DNA of 64,000 nt, taken from positions 1-64,000 of the forward strand of contig CBDHDN010000055.1 of the NCBI GenBank assembly GCA_965261585.1, written 5' to 3'. Below, in pieces: positions 37,205-50,590 of this stretch (its first letter is position 1; the number at the start of each line of letters is the position of its first letter). The translations under genes and the position numbers were made by a program. The stretch comes from CBDHDN01 sp965261585. GTDB lineage: Bacteria; Pseudomonadota; Alphaproteobacteria; UBA6615. The notes beneath the pieces are model-generated. The model had not been told where the DNA came from and ran no database searches. It saw only the letters and a program-made list of their open reading frames with translations.

Positions 37205-38545
37205 ATGAAGAGACTACTGCGCCGTTGTTGCACGCTCATTGTCGCCACGACGGTTATCGGGCTGCAGGCACCGCAGGCCTGGGCCCAGCTGAAGGTCGAC
37301 ATCACGCGCGGCCAGGTCGAGCCTATTCCGATCGCAATTCCAGAGTTCATGGGCCGCTCGCTCGAGGCGACCAAGATCGGCAACGACATGGCCAAGGTCA
37401 TCGCCTCCGACCTTGAGCGCTCGGGCCTGTTCCGGCCGATCGATCCGCGGGCCTTCATCGAGGCGCCGAACGCGTTGGAAGTGCGCCCCAATTTCTCGAA
37501 CTGGCGGGCGCTCAACTCCGACGCCTTGGTCGTGGGTCAGGCGCAGATCCAGGATGACGGCGAGTTGCGGGTCGAGTTTCGTCTATGGGATGTCTTCTCC
37601 GAAGAGCCGATGACGGGTCTCAGCCTCTCGACGGCGCCGTCCAACTGGCGCCGCGTCGCCCATATGGTCGCCGATTCCATCTACAGCCGCGTGACCGGCG
37701 AGGAGGGCTATTTCGACACCCGTATTGTCTATATCGCCGAGACCGGACCGCTTACGAGCCGCATCAAACGGCTGTCGATCATGGACCAGGACGGCGCCAA
37801 TCATCGCTTTCTGACCGACGGCGATACCCTGGTTCTGACGCCACGCTTCTCGCCGACCAGCCAGGAGATCACCTACCTCGCTTACTACGACAATCAGCCG
37901 CGGGTCTATCTTTTCAATATCGATACCGGCGAGCAGGAGGTGCTGGGCGACTTCCCCGGCATGACCTTCGCGCCGCGCTTCTCGCCGGATGGCAATCAGG
38001 TGATCATGTCGTTCGCCAACCAGGGCAATTCCGACATCTATGCGATGGACCTGCGGACCCGCCAGGTAACGCGGCTGACCCGCAACCCGGCGATCGACAC
38101 GGGACCCTACTACTCGCCCGACGGCAAGCAGATCGCGTTCGAATCGGACCGGGGTGGGACCCAGCAGCTCTACCTCATGGATGATGACGGACGCAATCAG
38201 CACCGCATCAGCTTCGGCCAGGGGCGCTATGGCACGCCGGTCTGGTCGCCGCGCGGCGACCTTATCGCCTTCACGAAGATCTTCCGTGGCGAGTTCCACA
38301 TCGGCGTGATCCGGCCGGATGGCTCGGGCGAACGCCTGCTCACCAAGGGCTTTCTGGTCGAGGGGCCGACCTGGTCGCCGAACGGCCGGGTGTTGATGTT
38401 TTTCCGCCAGGACCGGCAGGATACGGCCGGCCGCGGTGGCGACAGCCGTCTCTATTCGATAGATCTGACCGGTTTCAACGAACGCGAGGTCATCACGCCG
38501 GTCGGCGCATCCGATCCGGCATGGTCGCCGCTGAGCCCGCGCTAA
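37205..38545 (+). CDS. tolB: Tol-Pal periplasmic protein TolB
   Basis: 446 aa. Sec signal peptide (LLRRCCTLIVATTVIGLQAPQAWAQ), an N-terminal TolB domain (IPEFMGRSLEATKIGNDMAKVIASDLERSGLFRPI), and a six-bladed beta-propeller with repeated TWSPNG/YYSPDGKQIAF-type motifs. The ATG at 37205 gives the signal peptide. Its natural downstream partner pal is now separated from it by an insertion sequence. Confidence 0.97.
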   Translation: MKRLLRRCCTLIVATTVIGLQAPQAWAQLKVDITRGQVEPIPIAIPEFMGRSLEATKIGNDMAKVIASDLERSGLFRPIDPRAFIEAPNALEVRPNFSNWRALNSDALVVGQAQIQDDGELRVEFRLWDVFSEEPMTGLSLSTAPSNWRRVAHMVADSIYSRVTGEEGYFDTRIVYIAETGPLTSRIKRLSIMDQDGANHRFLTDGDTLVLTPRFSPTSQEITYLAYYDNQPRVYLFNIDTGEQEVLGDFPGMTFAPRFSPDGNQVIMSFANQGNSDIYAMDLRTRQVTRLTRNPAIDTGPYYSPDGKQIAFESDRGGTQQLYLMDDDGRNQHRISFGQGRYGTPVWSPRGDLIAFTKIFRGEFHIGVIRPDGSGERLLTKGFLVEGPTWSPNGRVLMFFRQDRQDTAGRGGDSRLYSIDLTGFNEREVITPVGASDPAWSPLSPR

Positions 38546-38629
38546 GGCACCACCGCCGGGGGTTGATTCGGCGGGCATTGATTTGGCCGCACGCCTACGG
38601 GTGCGGAAAAACAGCGAAAATCGCGACCG

Positions 38630-38647
38630 ACCTGGCTCGACGGCTCT
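38630..38647 (+). repeat. Left 18-bp target duplication of ISNCY element 2
   Basis: ACCTGGCTCGACGGCTCT, identical to 40050-40067. The two copies precisely bracket the insertion sequence between tolB and pal. Confidence 0.85.
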
Positions 38648-40049
38648 GTCGAGAACATTCTGAGTTGACCGGTTTATGTACCATATGAGTTGACCGCTTC
38701 TGTTGCGGTTTCTGGCCCTGTGGGGAAGTGGTCGGTCTTGGAGCGGCTGTCCACTTGTCCACAGGGCGCCGGTCGGTCGCGTCGAAGCGGGTCACGCGGC
38801 CTCGCGGGTTTGGCTGTCGATCGGTTGGCCATCGGCGTGGTATCGCGCCAGACATCGCGGTCCATGGAAGACGGCCATTGTGCCGTCGGGGTATTCGTGG
38901 ACGCGGACCCTGGCCTTGACGTAATGGCGGCGGTGGCGGCCGGCGGGGATCTGAAGTGCCAGGCGCTTGTAGCGCACCGTGTTGTCGTTTGAGACGGTGC
39001 GTTCCTCGTGGATGCACAGGATGTCGTCGAGCGCGCCGGTGAAGGGGACGAAGGCGGTGCCCTGGTCCTCGGCCGGGGTCGCGAAGCGGGCGTTGTGTTG
39101 TTGCAGGAAGACCTCCTTGAGGAAGCGGTTGGCCTCGACCATGTCGGTGATGCCGGCGAGCCTGAGTTCCTGGGGCAGGCGCTTCTGCAAGGTGCCGAAC
39201 ATGCGCTCCGAGCGCCCCCTTGCCTCGGGCGAGTAGGCCGGGATCAACTCGATGCCGAGCTGCGCCAGGGCGCGGCCGACCTGGGTCGGGGTGTCCTTGT
39301 CCACCTTGCCGCCGGCCTCGGGCGTGTTCCAGTAGTGGCTGGCGCGGTCGGCGTAGAGCGAGCAGAACAGGCCCTTGGCCCGGATCGCCTCGGACACCCC
39401 CTGGAAGCTCGACATGGTGCCCTCTTCGGCGACGAAGAAGGCCGAGTAGATATCGCTGGTCGCATCGTCCATGGTGACGATCAGGTCCCACCATCGACCG
39501 GGGACCCACTCGTGGCTCGAGCCGTCCTGGTGCAACATCATGCCGGGCAGGGCACGGCGCGGCCGCTTGCGCCGGTGCGCCCCACGCCTGGGCGCCGCGC
39601 GCCTGCGCCCATGGGCTTGCAAGCTCAGCCGCAGCCAGTTGTAGCTGCGCTTGAAGCCGTGATCGGCCACCAGCTTCTCGTGGAAGTGCTTGGCCGTGAA
39701 GTCCCAGTAGCGGGTGTCGAACAACTCCAGCACCCGCGCCACCTCGTCCACCGGCGCGCGCCGCGCCGAGAGGCGGCCCAGGCGGCGGTCGTAGAGACCG
39801 TCGGCTCCCTCCGCCTCGTAGCGGTCGCGCCAGCGCCGGAAGGTGCGCTCCGAGACACCCAGAACCTCCGCCGCCTCCGCCTGGCTCAAGCCACCCCGAT
39901 GGGTGCGCCCGTAAACCTCCTCGAACTTCATCAATCTCAGTCCCTGTACCTGCTCCGTCCGACGCATCGCCTCCCTCCATGGCTTGGAGGCGTTCTAAAA
40001 CCGGACAGATCATCTGGTACATAAACCGGACATATCGCGTGTTACCGAC
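38648..40049 (-). mobile_element. ISNCY/IS1202-like insertion sequence 2, intact
   Basis: 1402-bp element flanked by an 18-bp direct repeat. Inverted terminal repeats start GTCG at each tip and share CCGGTTTATGTACCA about 20 bases inward; a second TTGACCG/CTGTCCG box follows. It carries one intact leftward transposase gene, opposite in direction to the tol-pal operon it interrupts. Same family as the defective element at 10380. Confidence 0.87.
38792..39967 (-). CDS. ISNCY family transposase
   Basis: 391 aa, uninterrupted. N-terminal HTH (LSQAEAAEVLGVSERTFRRWRDRYEAEGADGLYDRRLG, about 27-63), basic linker APRRGAHRRKRPRR, then the integrase-type core: MLHQDGSSHEW (Asp), DLIVTMDDATSDIYSAFFVAEEG, YADRASHYW (second Asp) and IPAYSPEARGRSERMFGTLQKRLPQEL (Glu). 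The C-terminal beta domain ends HEYPDGTMAVFHGPRCLARY. Confidence 0.93.
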   Translation of the reverse strand: MRRTEQVQGLRLMKFEEVYGRTHRGGLSQAEAAEVLGVSERTFRRWRDRYEAEGADGLYDRRLGRLSARRAPVDEVARVLELFDTRYWDFTAKHFHEKLVADHGFKRSYNWLRLSLQAHGRRRAAPRRGAHRRKRPRRALPGMMLHQDGSSHEWVPGRWWDLIVTMDDATSDIYSAFFVAEEGTMSSFQGVSEAIRAKGLFCSLYADRASHYWNTPEAGGKVDKDTPTQVGRALAQLGIELIPAYSPEARGRSERMFGTLQKRLPQELRLAGITDMVEANRFLKEVFLQQHNARFATPAEDQGTAFVPFTGALDDILCIHEERTVSNDNTVRYKRLALQIPAGRHRRHYVKARVRVHEYPDGTMAVFHGPRCLARYHADGQPIDSQTREAA

Positions 40050-40067
40050 ACCTGGCTCGACGGCTCT
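40050..40067 (+). repeat. Right 18-bp target duplication of ISNCY element 2
   Basis: Second copy of ACCTGGCTCGACGGCTCT, about 150 bp upstream of the pal start. Confidence 0.85.
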
Positions 40068-40213
40068 TGATTCCGCGAATCCGCCACAGTATAGTCGCGA
40101 GAGAATCGATGGGCCGCGCAGGCGATCGGGGGGATTCTGTGGCGCGGCTTAACCGAAAATTCAGTAACGCAATTCTAAGGGTTGCCCCGGAACTCGGTTT
40201 CAAGGAGTCTTCG

Positions 40214-40738
40214 ATGCGATTGAATTTCCCGTCCATCATGGTTGCAGTATTCGTGCTCGCAGCGTGCTCGACGGCGCAGAAAGATAGCGCCGGTACGGGT
40301 GGCAGTGGCGCTGCAGCCTCGCAGGCGACCTCGCCGCAGGCGACCTCGCCGCAGGTGGCCGCAACGACGACCGGACCCATTCCGGGTTCCCAAGAAGATC
40401 TGGTGCAGAATATCGGCGACCGCGTGTTCTACGACTTCGACAGGTTCAACTTGAAGCCGGAAGCACGCGCGACGATCGAGCGCTGGGCGGCGTGGTTGAA
40501 GACGTACGATCCGGTCTCCTTGACGATCGAGGGCCATGCCGACGAGCGCGGCACGCGCGAGTACAACTTGGCCTTGGGAGAACGGCGCGCCAACTCAGCG
40601 AAGGAATTTCTGATCAGCCTTGGTGTCAACCCGGACCGCGTCAACATCATCAGCTTCGGCAAGGAGCGGCCGGCGGTGCTCGGGTCGAACGAAGAGTCGT
40701 ATTCGCAAAATCGCCGCGGCGTGGCCGTCGTCAACTAG
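40214..40738 (+). CDS. pal: Peptidoglycan-associated lipoprotein Pal
   Basis: 174 aa. Lipoprotein signal with lipobox VLAAC (Cys about residue 18), a Thr/Ser/Gln-rich linker with repeated QATSP, then the OmpA-like peptidoglycan-binding domain: DRVFYDFDRFNLKPEA, IEGHADERGTREYNLALGERRANSAKEFLISLGV. It anchors the outer membrane to the wall and is pulled by TolA. The ATG at 40214 has CAAGGAG upstream. The IS between tolB and pal must affect how pal is transcribed; the 150 bp before pal (40068-40213) may hold its own promoter. Confidence 0.97.
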   Translation: MRLNFPSIMVAVFVLAACSTAQKDSAGTGGSGAAASQATSPQATSPQVAATTTGPIPGSQEDLVQNIGDRVFYDFDRFNLKPEARATIERWAAWLKTYDPVSLTIEGHADERGTREYNLALGERRANSAKEFLISLGVNPDRVNIISFGKERPAVLGSNEESYSQNRRGVAVVN

Positions 40739-40867
40739 ATACGCACCAGCGAATTGCTTGCGGGGGCGCCTGTAAGCCACGGACCGGGGTTCTCGGCTGT
40801 GGCATCGCAGGCGCCTTATTTTTGCCTGATTGCGGGGCCACCCTGGGGAGGTGTCGACCGTCTCGGG

Positions 40868-41953
40868 ATGGAGGACGCCTTGAAGAGGCTCGCCCCACCA
40901 ATTTGCATCGCCCGCGCCACCGCCGTGCTGGCCGTCCTGGGCGGAATGGCCGCGTCAGGCGGTCCGGCCCTGGCTCAGGGCAACGAAATCGTAACGCTGA
41001 CGCAAAACATCCGGCAGTTGGAGACACAGCTGCGGGTGTTGCAGCGCGAGGTCTACCGCGACGGCGGACCGCGCCTCGCCGCACCGCGTGAGGCGGCGGC
41101 AACGGCGACGACGACGAGCGGCTCCTCCCCGGCGACAGCCCAGCTGCAGGTCCGCCTCGATCAGTTCGAGCAGGAGGTGCGCACGCTGACCGGCCAGGTC
41201 GAGGAGCTTGGCTTCAGTATGCGCCAGGCCGGCGCACGGCTCGACAAGCTGGTGGCCGACGTGGACTTCCGCCTGCGCACGCTGGAAGGCGGTGCGCCGG
41301 CTCCGGTGGCAAGCAGCCAGCCGCTGGCGCAGCCCGGCCAGGGGTTGCGGGCCACGCCGTCGCCACAAGCCGCCGCCGCGGCACCACCGCGCAGCACAAC
41401 GCCCGGTGTGCTCGGCCAGCTGACGGACACGCAGCTGCGCCGGGCCGGGGTCACGACGGATGTCCAGCCGGTGTCGGTCACAACGGATGTGCGCCAGGCC
41501 CCACTCACGAGCGATGTCGCCAGTGCGGGGCCAGCGGATCCGGCGGCCCTGCGGCTGCCGGTCGAACTGCCGCCGGAAGATCAGTACCAGTTCGCCCGCG
41601 CCTATCTGGTGCGCGGCGACTATGCCGGCGCGGAAGGGCTGCTGCGCGAGTTCGTGTCGGTCCACCCCAGACATCAGCGCGCGGGCAACGCCCAGTACTG
41701 GCTGGGCGAAACCTACTATGTGCGGCAGAACTACCTTGAGGCGGCCCGCATGTTCGCCGAGGGCTATCAGCACTATCCCGAAAGCGACAAGGCGCCGGAC
41801 AATCTGCTGAAGCTGGGGCTGTCCTTGGTCAATCTCGATCGCAGCGACGATGCGTGCATCACCCTGACCCGGCTGACGACCGAGTATGGCAACGCCCCGG
41901 CCAACATCCTGCGGCGCGCCGGGCGCGAGCAGCAACGCCTGGGTTGCGGCTAG
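40868..41953 (+). CDS. cpoB: Cell division coordinator CpoB (YbgF)
   Basis: 361 aa. Signal peptide ending ALAQG (about residue 37), an N-terminal coiled coil (LTQNIRQLETQLRVLQREVYR and LQVRLDQFEQEVRTLTGQVEELG) that binds TolA, a low-complexity middle with VTTDV repeats, and C-terminal TPRs (YQFARAYLVRGDYAGAEGLLREFVSVHP, AQYWLGETYYVRQNYLEAARMFAEGYQHYP). It coordinates Tol-Pal with wall synthesis in E. coli. The stop overlaps the tilS start. Confidence 0.94.
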   Translation: MEDALKRLAPPICIARATAVLAVLGGMAASGGPALAQGNEIVTLTQNIRQLETQLRVLQREVYRDGGPRLAAPREAAATATTTSGSSPATAQLQVRLDQFEQEVRTLTGQVEELGFSMRQAGARLDKLVADVDFRLRTLEGGAPAPVASSQPLAQPGQGLRATPSPQAAAAAPPRSTTPGVLGQLTDTQLRRAGVTTDVQPVSVTTDVRQAPLTSDVASAGPADPAALRLPVELPPEDQYQFARAYLVRGDYAGAEGLLREFVSVHPRHQRAGNAQYWLGETYYVRQNYLEAARMFAEGYQHYPESDKAPDNLLKLGLSLVNLDRSDDACITLTRLTTEYGNAPANILRRAGREQQRLGCG

Positions 41954-43311
41954 CCACCGCCGATTCCCCACCGATCACGGCTGGCGAGTTTGCCGGCCTG
42001 CTGGCGCCGCTGGGTCCCTTCGAGCCACGGCCTGAGTTCGCCGTCGCCGTTTCCGGCGGCCGCGACAGCATGGCCCTCGTGTTGCTGGCGCACGGCTGGG
42101 CGCGGCGACGGCGTGGGCGCGTGACGGCGCTGATCGTCGACCATGGCCTGCGGCCGGAATCGGCGGCCGAGGCACGCCGGGTCGGCGCCTGGTTGGCGCG
42201 GCGCGGTATCGACCGTCGGGTCCTGCGCTGGCCCGGCCCCTATCCGGACCATGGCGTGCAGGCGGCCGCGCGGGCGGCGCGCTATGACTTGCTCGAGGCC
42301 TGGTGTCGCCGGCATGGCGTACTGCATTTGTTGTTGGGCCACCACCGGGGCGACCAGGCCGAGACGTTCGTCCTGCGGCTGAGCCGCGCCAGCGGCACTG
42401 ACGGACTGGCGGCGATGCCGCCGATCGCCGACCGCGGCGGCATGCGCGTGCTGCGACCGCTGTTGTCGGTGCCGCGGGCACGACTGGCGGCGAGCCTCGT
42501 GGCCGCGGGCCAGGATTGGGTCGACGATGCGTCGAACCGGGATATCCGTTACGGCCGTATCCGCGTCCGGGCGCGACTGCCGGCGCTGGCCGGGGCCGGC
42601 CTGACCGTGCCGTGGCTGGCCGCGACGGCCGGGCGCCTCGGCCATGTCCGTGCTGCCCTTGAAGCAGCCGTCGACCGCTGGCTCGCCGCCGGCGCGTGGC
42701 TGCACCCGGCCGGTTACGCGCTGCTTGATCCGGCGGTGCTTGCGCGCGCCCCGGCGGCTGTCGGCCGGCGCGCGCTGGCCCGCTGTCTGACGACGATCGG
42801 CGGTGGCGACTATGGTCCGCGTTCGGCGCGCCTGGGGCGGCTGCACAGCGCCATCGTCGGCGACACGCTGCGGCGCGGGCGCACGCTTGCCGGCTGCCGC
42901 ATCGTTGCGCTGCGGGACCGCCTGCTGATCTGCCGCGAACCGCGGGCCGTACAAGACCATGTGAGCCTGGACCAGGTGAGCCTGGACCGGGTGAGCCTGG
43001 TTCATGGCACGACCCGATGGGATGGCCGGTTTACCGTTTGCGTCGGCCGAACCGTACCGTCGGGCTACACGCTCGGCGCCCTTGGTGCCGCCGGCTGGCG
43101 GCAGGTCGCCGGATCGCCCGGGACGGCCGACGTGCCGGCCGCGGTGCGCGTGTCGCTGCCGGCAATCTGGCGTGGCGGCACCGTCGCGGCAGTGCCGTTT
43201 TTGCGCTATCATGTTGGGGCTGAGAGCGAAACCATTAAGGCGATTCGGCTATGCTTCGCGCCTCGACGCGCGCTGTCGGCCGCGCATTTCATCATTGTTT
43301 CGAGCGCTTGA
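41944..43311 (+). CDS. tilS: tRNA(Ile)-lysidine synthase
   Basis: 455 aa from a TTG overlapping the cpoB stop (start not certain). PP-loop AVAVSGGRDSMALVLLAHGWA (about 38-58) activates ATP; LIVDHGLR, LLGHHRGDQAETFVLRL and WVDDASNRDIRYGRIRVR follow as in TilS. It converts the anticodon C34 of tRNA-Ile2 to lysidine. Residues about 340-355 hold three tandem VSLD(Q/R) units encoded by a 15-bp repeat at 42961-43001. The C-terminal domain is weakly conserved. Confidence 0.93.
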   Translation: MRLATADSPPITAGEFAGLLAPLGPFEPRPEFAVAVSGGRDSMALVLLAHGWARRRRGRVTALIVDHGLRPESAAEARRVGAWLARRGIDRRVLRWPGPYPDHGVQAAARAARYDLLEAWCRRHGVLHLLLGHHRGDQAETFVLRLSRASGTDGLAAMPPIADRGGMRVLRPLLSVPRARLAASLVAAGQDWVDDASNRDIRYGRIRVRARLPALAGAGLTVPWLAATAGRLGHVRAALEAAVDRWLAAGAWLHPAGYALLDPAVLARAPAAVGRRALARCLTTIGGGDYGPRSARLGRLHSAIVGDTLRRGRTLAGCRIVALRDRLLICREPRAVQDHVSLDQVSLDRVSLVHGTTRWDGRFTVCVGRTVPSGYTLGALGAAGWRQVAGSPGTADVPAAVRVSLPAIWRGGTVAAVPFLRYHVGAESETIKAIRLCFAPRRALSAAHFIIVSSA

Positions 43312-43419
43312 TGTCCCTATTTCTTAGTGTCGGTGGCGATCGCGCCACATGCATGCATTTGGGCAGCGTCGCGGTCGGTAGCGCCATTGTGTGGCCGGCA
43401 GCGTCATTGGAGTGACTCG

Positions 43420-45351
<1,932 letters not shown>

Positions 45352-45388
45352 CCCGCGCGCTGGCGTCGGCACGCGGCGGGGGCCGTCC

Positions 45389-46537
45389 ATGATCGAGACA
45401 CGGCGAGGCCTCGCTTCCGAGCGGGGCCTTGATGCATTTCGGCTCTCCGACACCGCGCGACTCTATGTCGAGCCGCTGGCCTTGATGCGCGGCGCTGACG
45501 CCGTGGCGGCAATCGACGCCGGCCTGGCTCTGGCGCTCGCCGGTGGCCCGATCGCGTTCGCCGCGGCGCGGCTGTGGTCGCGCGAGCCGGGCGAGCGCGG
45601 CGCGCCGGTCGAGGCCCCGGTCCCGGCGCTGACGGCCTGGGCCGACCGGCGGGTGGCTGCCGGCGATCCGCGGCCGGTCGCGCTGCTGGCGCGGCTTACC
45701 GGCGCGCGGCCGCTATTTGCCGGTCTCGCCATCGGCGGTGCCAGCGTGCGTCCGCGGCTCATGGGCGTCCTCAACGCGACGCCTGACAGCTTCTCCGATG
45801 GCGGCAGCTACGCCGACGCGGCCGCCACGGTCGCCGCCGGTGAGGCGATGGCCGCCGCCGGGGCCGACATCGTCGATATCGGTGGCGAATCGACACGGCC
45901 CGGCGCGGCCGCCGTGCCGGCTGCCGATGAGATAGCCCGCGTCCTGCCCGTGGTCGCGGGTCTTGCCGGTGACGGCCGGGTGGTCTCTGTCGACACGCGC
46001 CGGGCTGGGGTCATGCGCGCGGTGCTGGCGGCCGGCGCCGAGGTCGTCAACGACGTGAACGCCTTGCGCGCCGCCGATGCCCCGGCCGCGGTCGCCGAGG
46101 CCGGAGCCGCGGTCGTGCTGATGCACATGCAGGGCGACCCGGCGACGATGCAGGAAGCGCCGCACTACACGAACGTCCTGCTCGACGTCTATGACATGTT
46201 GGCCGCCCGCGTCGACGGCTGTGTGGCGGCCGGCATCGCCCGGGCGAATATCTGCATCGACCCGGGCATCGGCTTCGGCAAGACCGTGGCCCACAATCTC
46301 GCGCTGATTGGCGGCCTGGCGCTGTTCCATGGGCTGGGCTGCGCCGTCGCCCTGGGCGCCTCGCGGAAGGGCTTCATCGGCCGCCTGACCGGCGAGGACG
46401 AGCCGCAGGCGCGGCTGCCCGGCTCGCTCGCGGCGGCGCTGGCCGCGGCCGATCGCGGCGTGCAGATCTTGCGCGTGCACGATGTCGCGGCGACGGCCCA
46501 AGCGTTGGCCGTCTGGGCCGCCATCGACACGAGCTAG
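45389..46537 (+). CDS. folP: Dihydropteroate synthase with N-terminal extension
   Basis: 382 aa. The DHPS barrel begins near residue 123 with PRLMGVLNATPDSFSDGG (pterin site), then DIVDIGGESTRPGA, VSVDTRRAGVMRAVLAAGAEVVNDVNAL, VVLMHMQGDPATMQ, IDPGIGFGKTVAHNLALI and LGASRKGFIGRL. The first about 120 residues, which E. coli FolP lacks, are Ala-rich and contain LYVEPLALMRGADAVAAIDAGLALALAGGPIAFAAARLW, a helical extension seen in some alphaproteobacteria. Sits in ftsH-folP-glmM order. Confidence 0.95.
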   Translation: MIETRRGLASERGLDAFRLSDTARLYVEPLALMRGADAVAAIDAGLALALAGGPIAFAAARLWSREPGERGAPVEAPVPALTAWADRRVAAGDPRPVALLARLTGARPLFAGLAIGGASVRPRLMGVLNATPDSFSDGGSYADAAATVAAGEAMAAAGADIVDIGGESTRPGAAAVPAADEIARVLPVVAGLAGDGRVVSVDTRRAGVMRAVLAAGAEVVNDVNALRAADAPAAVAEAGAAVVLMHMQGDPATMQEAPHYTNVLLDVYDMLAARVDGCVAAGIARANICIDPGIGFGKTVAHNLALIGGLALFHGLGCAVALGASRKGFIGRLTGEDEPQARLPGSLAAALAAADRGVQILRVHDVAATAQALAVWAAIDTS

Positions 46538-46729
46538 CGGATTTTCGTGTCGGCCGGTAGCGGATCAATCGCGTTGAAGGACCGGCCGGTCCGCCGATCG
46601 CCGGGTCCGGACCGCGGTATGTATATGCTTTGGAAACTTTTCGTGATATCGCGTCTATCGTGGCGCTGGACTTGGCGCTGGCCCTGGCGGACTCCGGTCG
46701 CCATCGAACACTCTGGTGGATGAGCGAGA

Positions 46730-48073
<1,344 letters not shown>

Positions 48074-48127
48074 CGCGTTCCTCGCCCGCCGAGGCCCAGC
48101 TTCCTCGGCGACTGAGCCGCCGAGCAC

Positions 48128-48166
48128 GAGGCCCTCGTGCTTCGACAGGCTCAGCACGAGGGCCTC
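48128..48166. repeat. REP-like hairpin after glmM
   Basis: Perfect 13-bp stem GAGGCCCTCGTGC / GCACGAGGGCCTC with a 13-base loop containing TTCGACAGGCTCA. It is followed by the related CCTCACCCTGAGCTTGTAGAAGGGCGAGG. Dispersed repeats with a CTTCGACAGGCTCAG core are common in alphaproteobacterial intergenic regions. It may also end the glmM transcript. Confidence 0.7.
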
Positions 48167-48275
48167 ACCCTGAGCTTGTAGAAGGGCGAGGCCCGCTGCG
48201 AGCTGCTACCAGAGTCGCCACCCCGGCCTGGACCTTGTCCCGGTCCCGCCCTAGCGTAGCGCCGGGAGGGCCGGC

Positions 48276-49085
48276 ATGCGCGGACGCATCCTTATCGTAG
48301 CGGGCTCCGATTCCGGTGGCGGTGCCGGGATCCAGGCCGATATCAAGGCGGTTACCGCGCTCGGCGGCTTCGCGGCCACGGCCATCACGGCGCTGACCGC
48401 CCAGAACACGCGCGGCGTCTTCGGCATCGTCGGGGTCGAGCCGGCCTTCGTGGCCGAGCAGATGCGCGTCGTCCTCGGCGACATCGGCGCCGACTGCATC
48501 AAGACCGGCATGTTGCACAGCGCCGCCATCATCGAGGCCGTCGTCGCGGTGCTGGAAGATGCCGCGCCGGCGGTGCCGCTGGTCGTCGACCCGGTGATGG
48601 TGGCCAAGGGTGGCGCCAGGCTGCTGCAGCCTGAGGCGCAGGACGCCATGGTGGATCGGCTGCTGCCGCGGGCGACGATCGTCACGCCGAACGCGCCCGA
48701 GGCGCAAGTGCTGAGCGGCCGCAAGATCGTCGACTTGGCGACCCAGCGGCAGGTGGCGGCCACCCTGCTGGACGCCGGCGGCGCGGCCGTGCTGCTCAAA
48801 GGCGGTCACCTGCCGGGCCAAACCATTACCGACGTTCTGGCCACGCCCGATGGTTTGGAGGAGTTCACCAGCGCACGGCTGGAGACGCCCCATACCCACG
48901 GCACCGGCTGCACCCTGGCCTCCGCCATTGCCGCCGGCCTCGCCCAGTCTATGAGCCTGCGCGCGGCCGTGGCCCGCGCCCGCCGTTACGTCAACGCGGC
49001 GATCGCCGCCGCCCCCGGCTACGGCGCCGGCCACGGCCCGCTCGACCACGGCGTCACCGTCGATCCGGCGCGCTTCGACCGGTAA
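48276..49085 (+). CDS. thiD: Hydroxymethylpyrimidine/phosphomethylpyrimidine kinase
   Basis: 269-aa ribokinase-fold enzyme that makes HMP-PP for thiamine synthesis. ILIVAGSDSGGGAGIQADIKAVTALGGF at the N-terminus, VVDPVMVAKGGARLL, TPNAPEAQVLSG, VLLKGGHLPG, and the ATP/anion-hole THGTGCTLASAIAAGLA (catalytic Cys/Asp region). Complete. Its partner thiE lies elsewhere in the window. Confidence 0.96.
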   Translation: MRGRILIVAGSDSGGGAGIQADIKAVTALGGFAATAITALTAQNTRGVFGIVGVEPAFVAEQMRVVLGDIGADCIKTGMLHSAAIIEAVVAVLEDAAPAVPLVVDPVMVAKGGARLLQPEAQDAMVDRLLPRATIVTPNAPEAQVLSGRKIVDLATQRQVAATLLDAGGAAVLLKGGHLPGQTITDVLATPDGLEEFTSARLETPHTHGTGCTLASAIAAGLAQSMSLRAAVARARRYVNAAIAAAPGYGAGHGPLDHGVTVDPARFDR

Positions 49086-49270
49086 GCCGGCGCCAACCGA
49101 GGCCGGACAGTGCTCAGTTGGGCCGTACCGGTTCGGTGCATGCCCATAAGGCAAACCGCCACAAACGACCCTCGGAGGCCACATAGTGCGGCTGTCGTTA
49201 ATATCTTGTTAACGAACAGGGCTGAAGACTCGCCCTGGCACCCCTGGCCGATTCGCAACAGGGATGGCTG

Positions 49271-50425
<1,155 letters not shown>

Positions 50426-50590
50426 CGCAATGGATAAGTGGATAAAAATACCCACAATGTCTGGCGAATATGATGGGCGAGGGCCACGGGCACGGCCGAC
50501 ACCGTGATTGCGCCGGCCGTGGCGGCGGCGGACGTCACGGCGGCGGCGGCGCTGTTTCGAGAGTACGCCGACTGGCTCGGCATCGATCTG

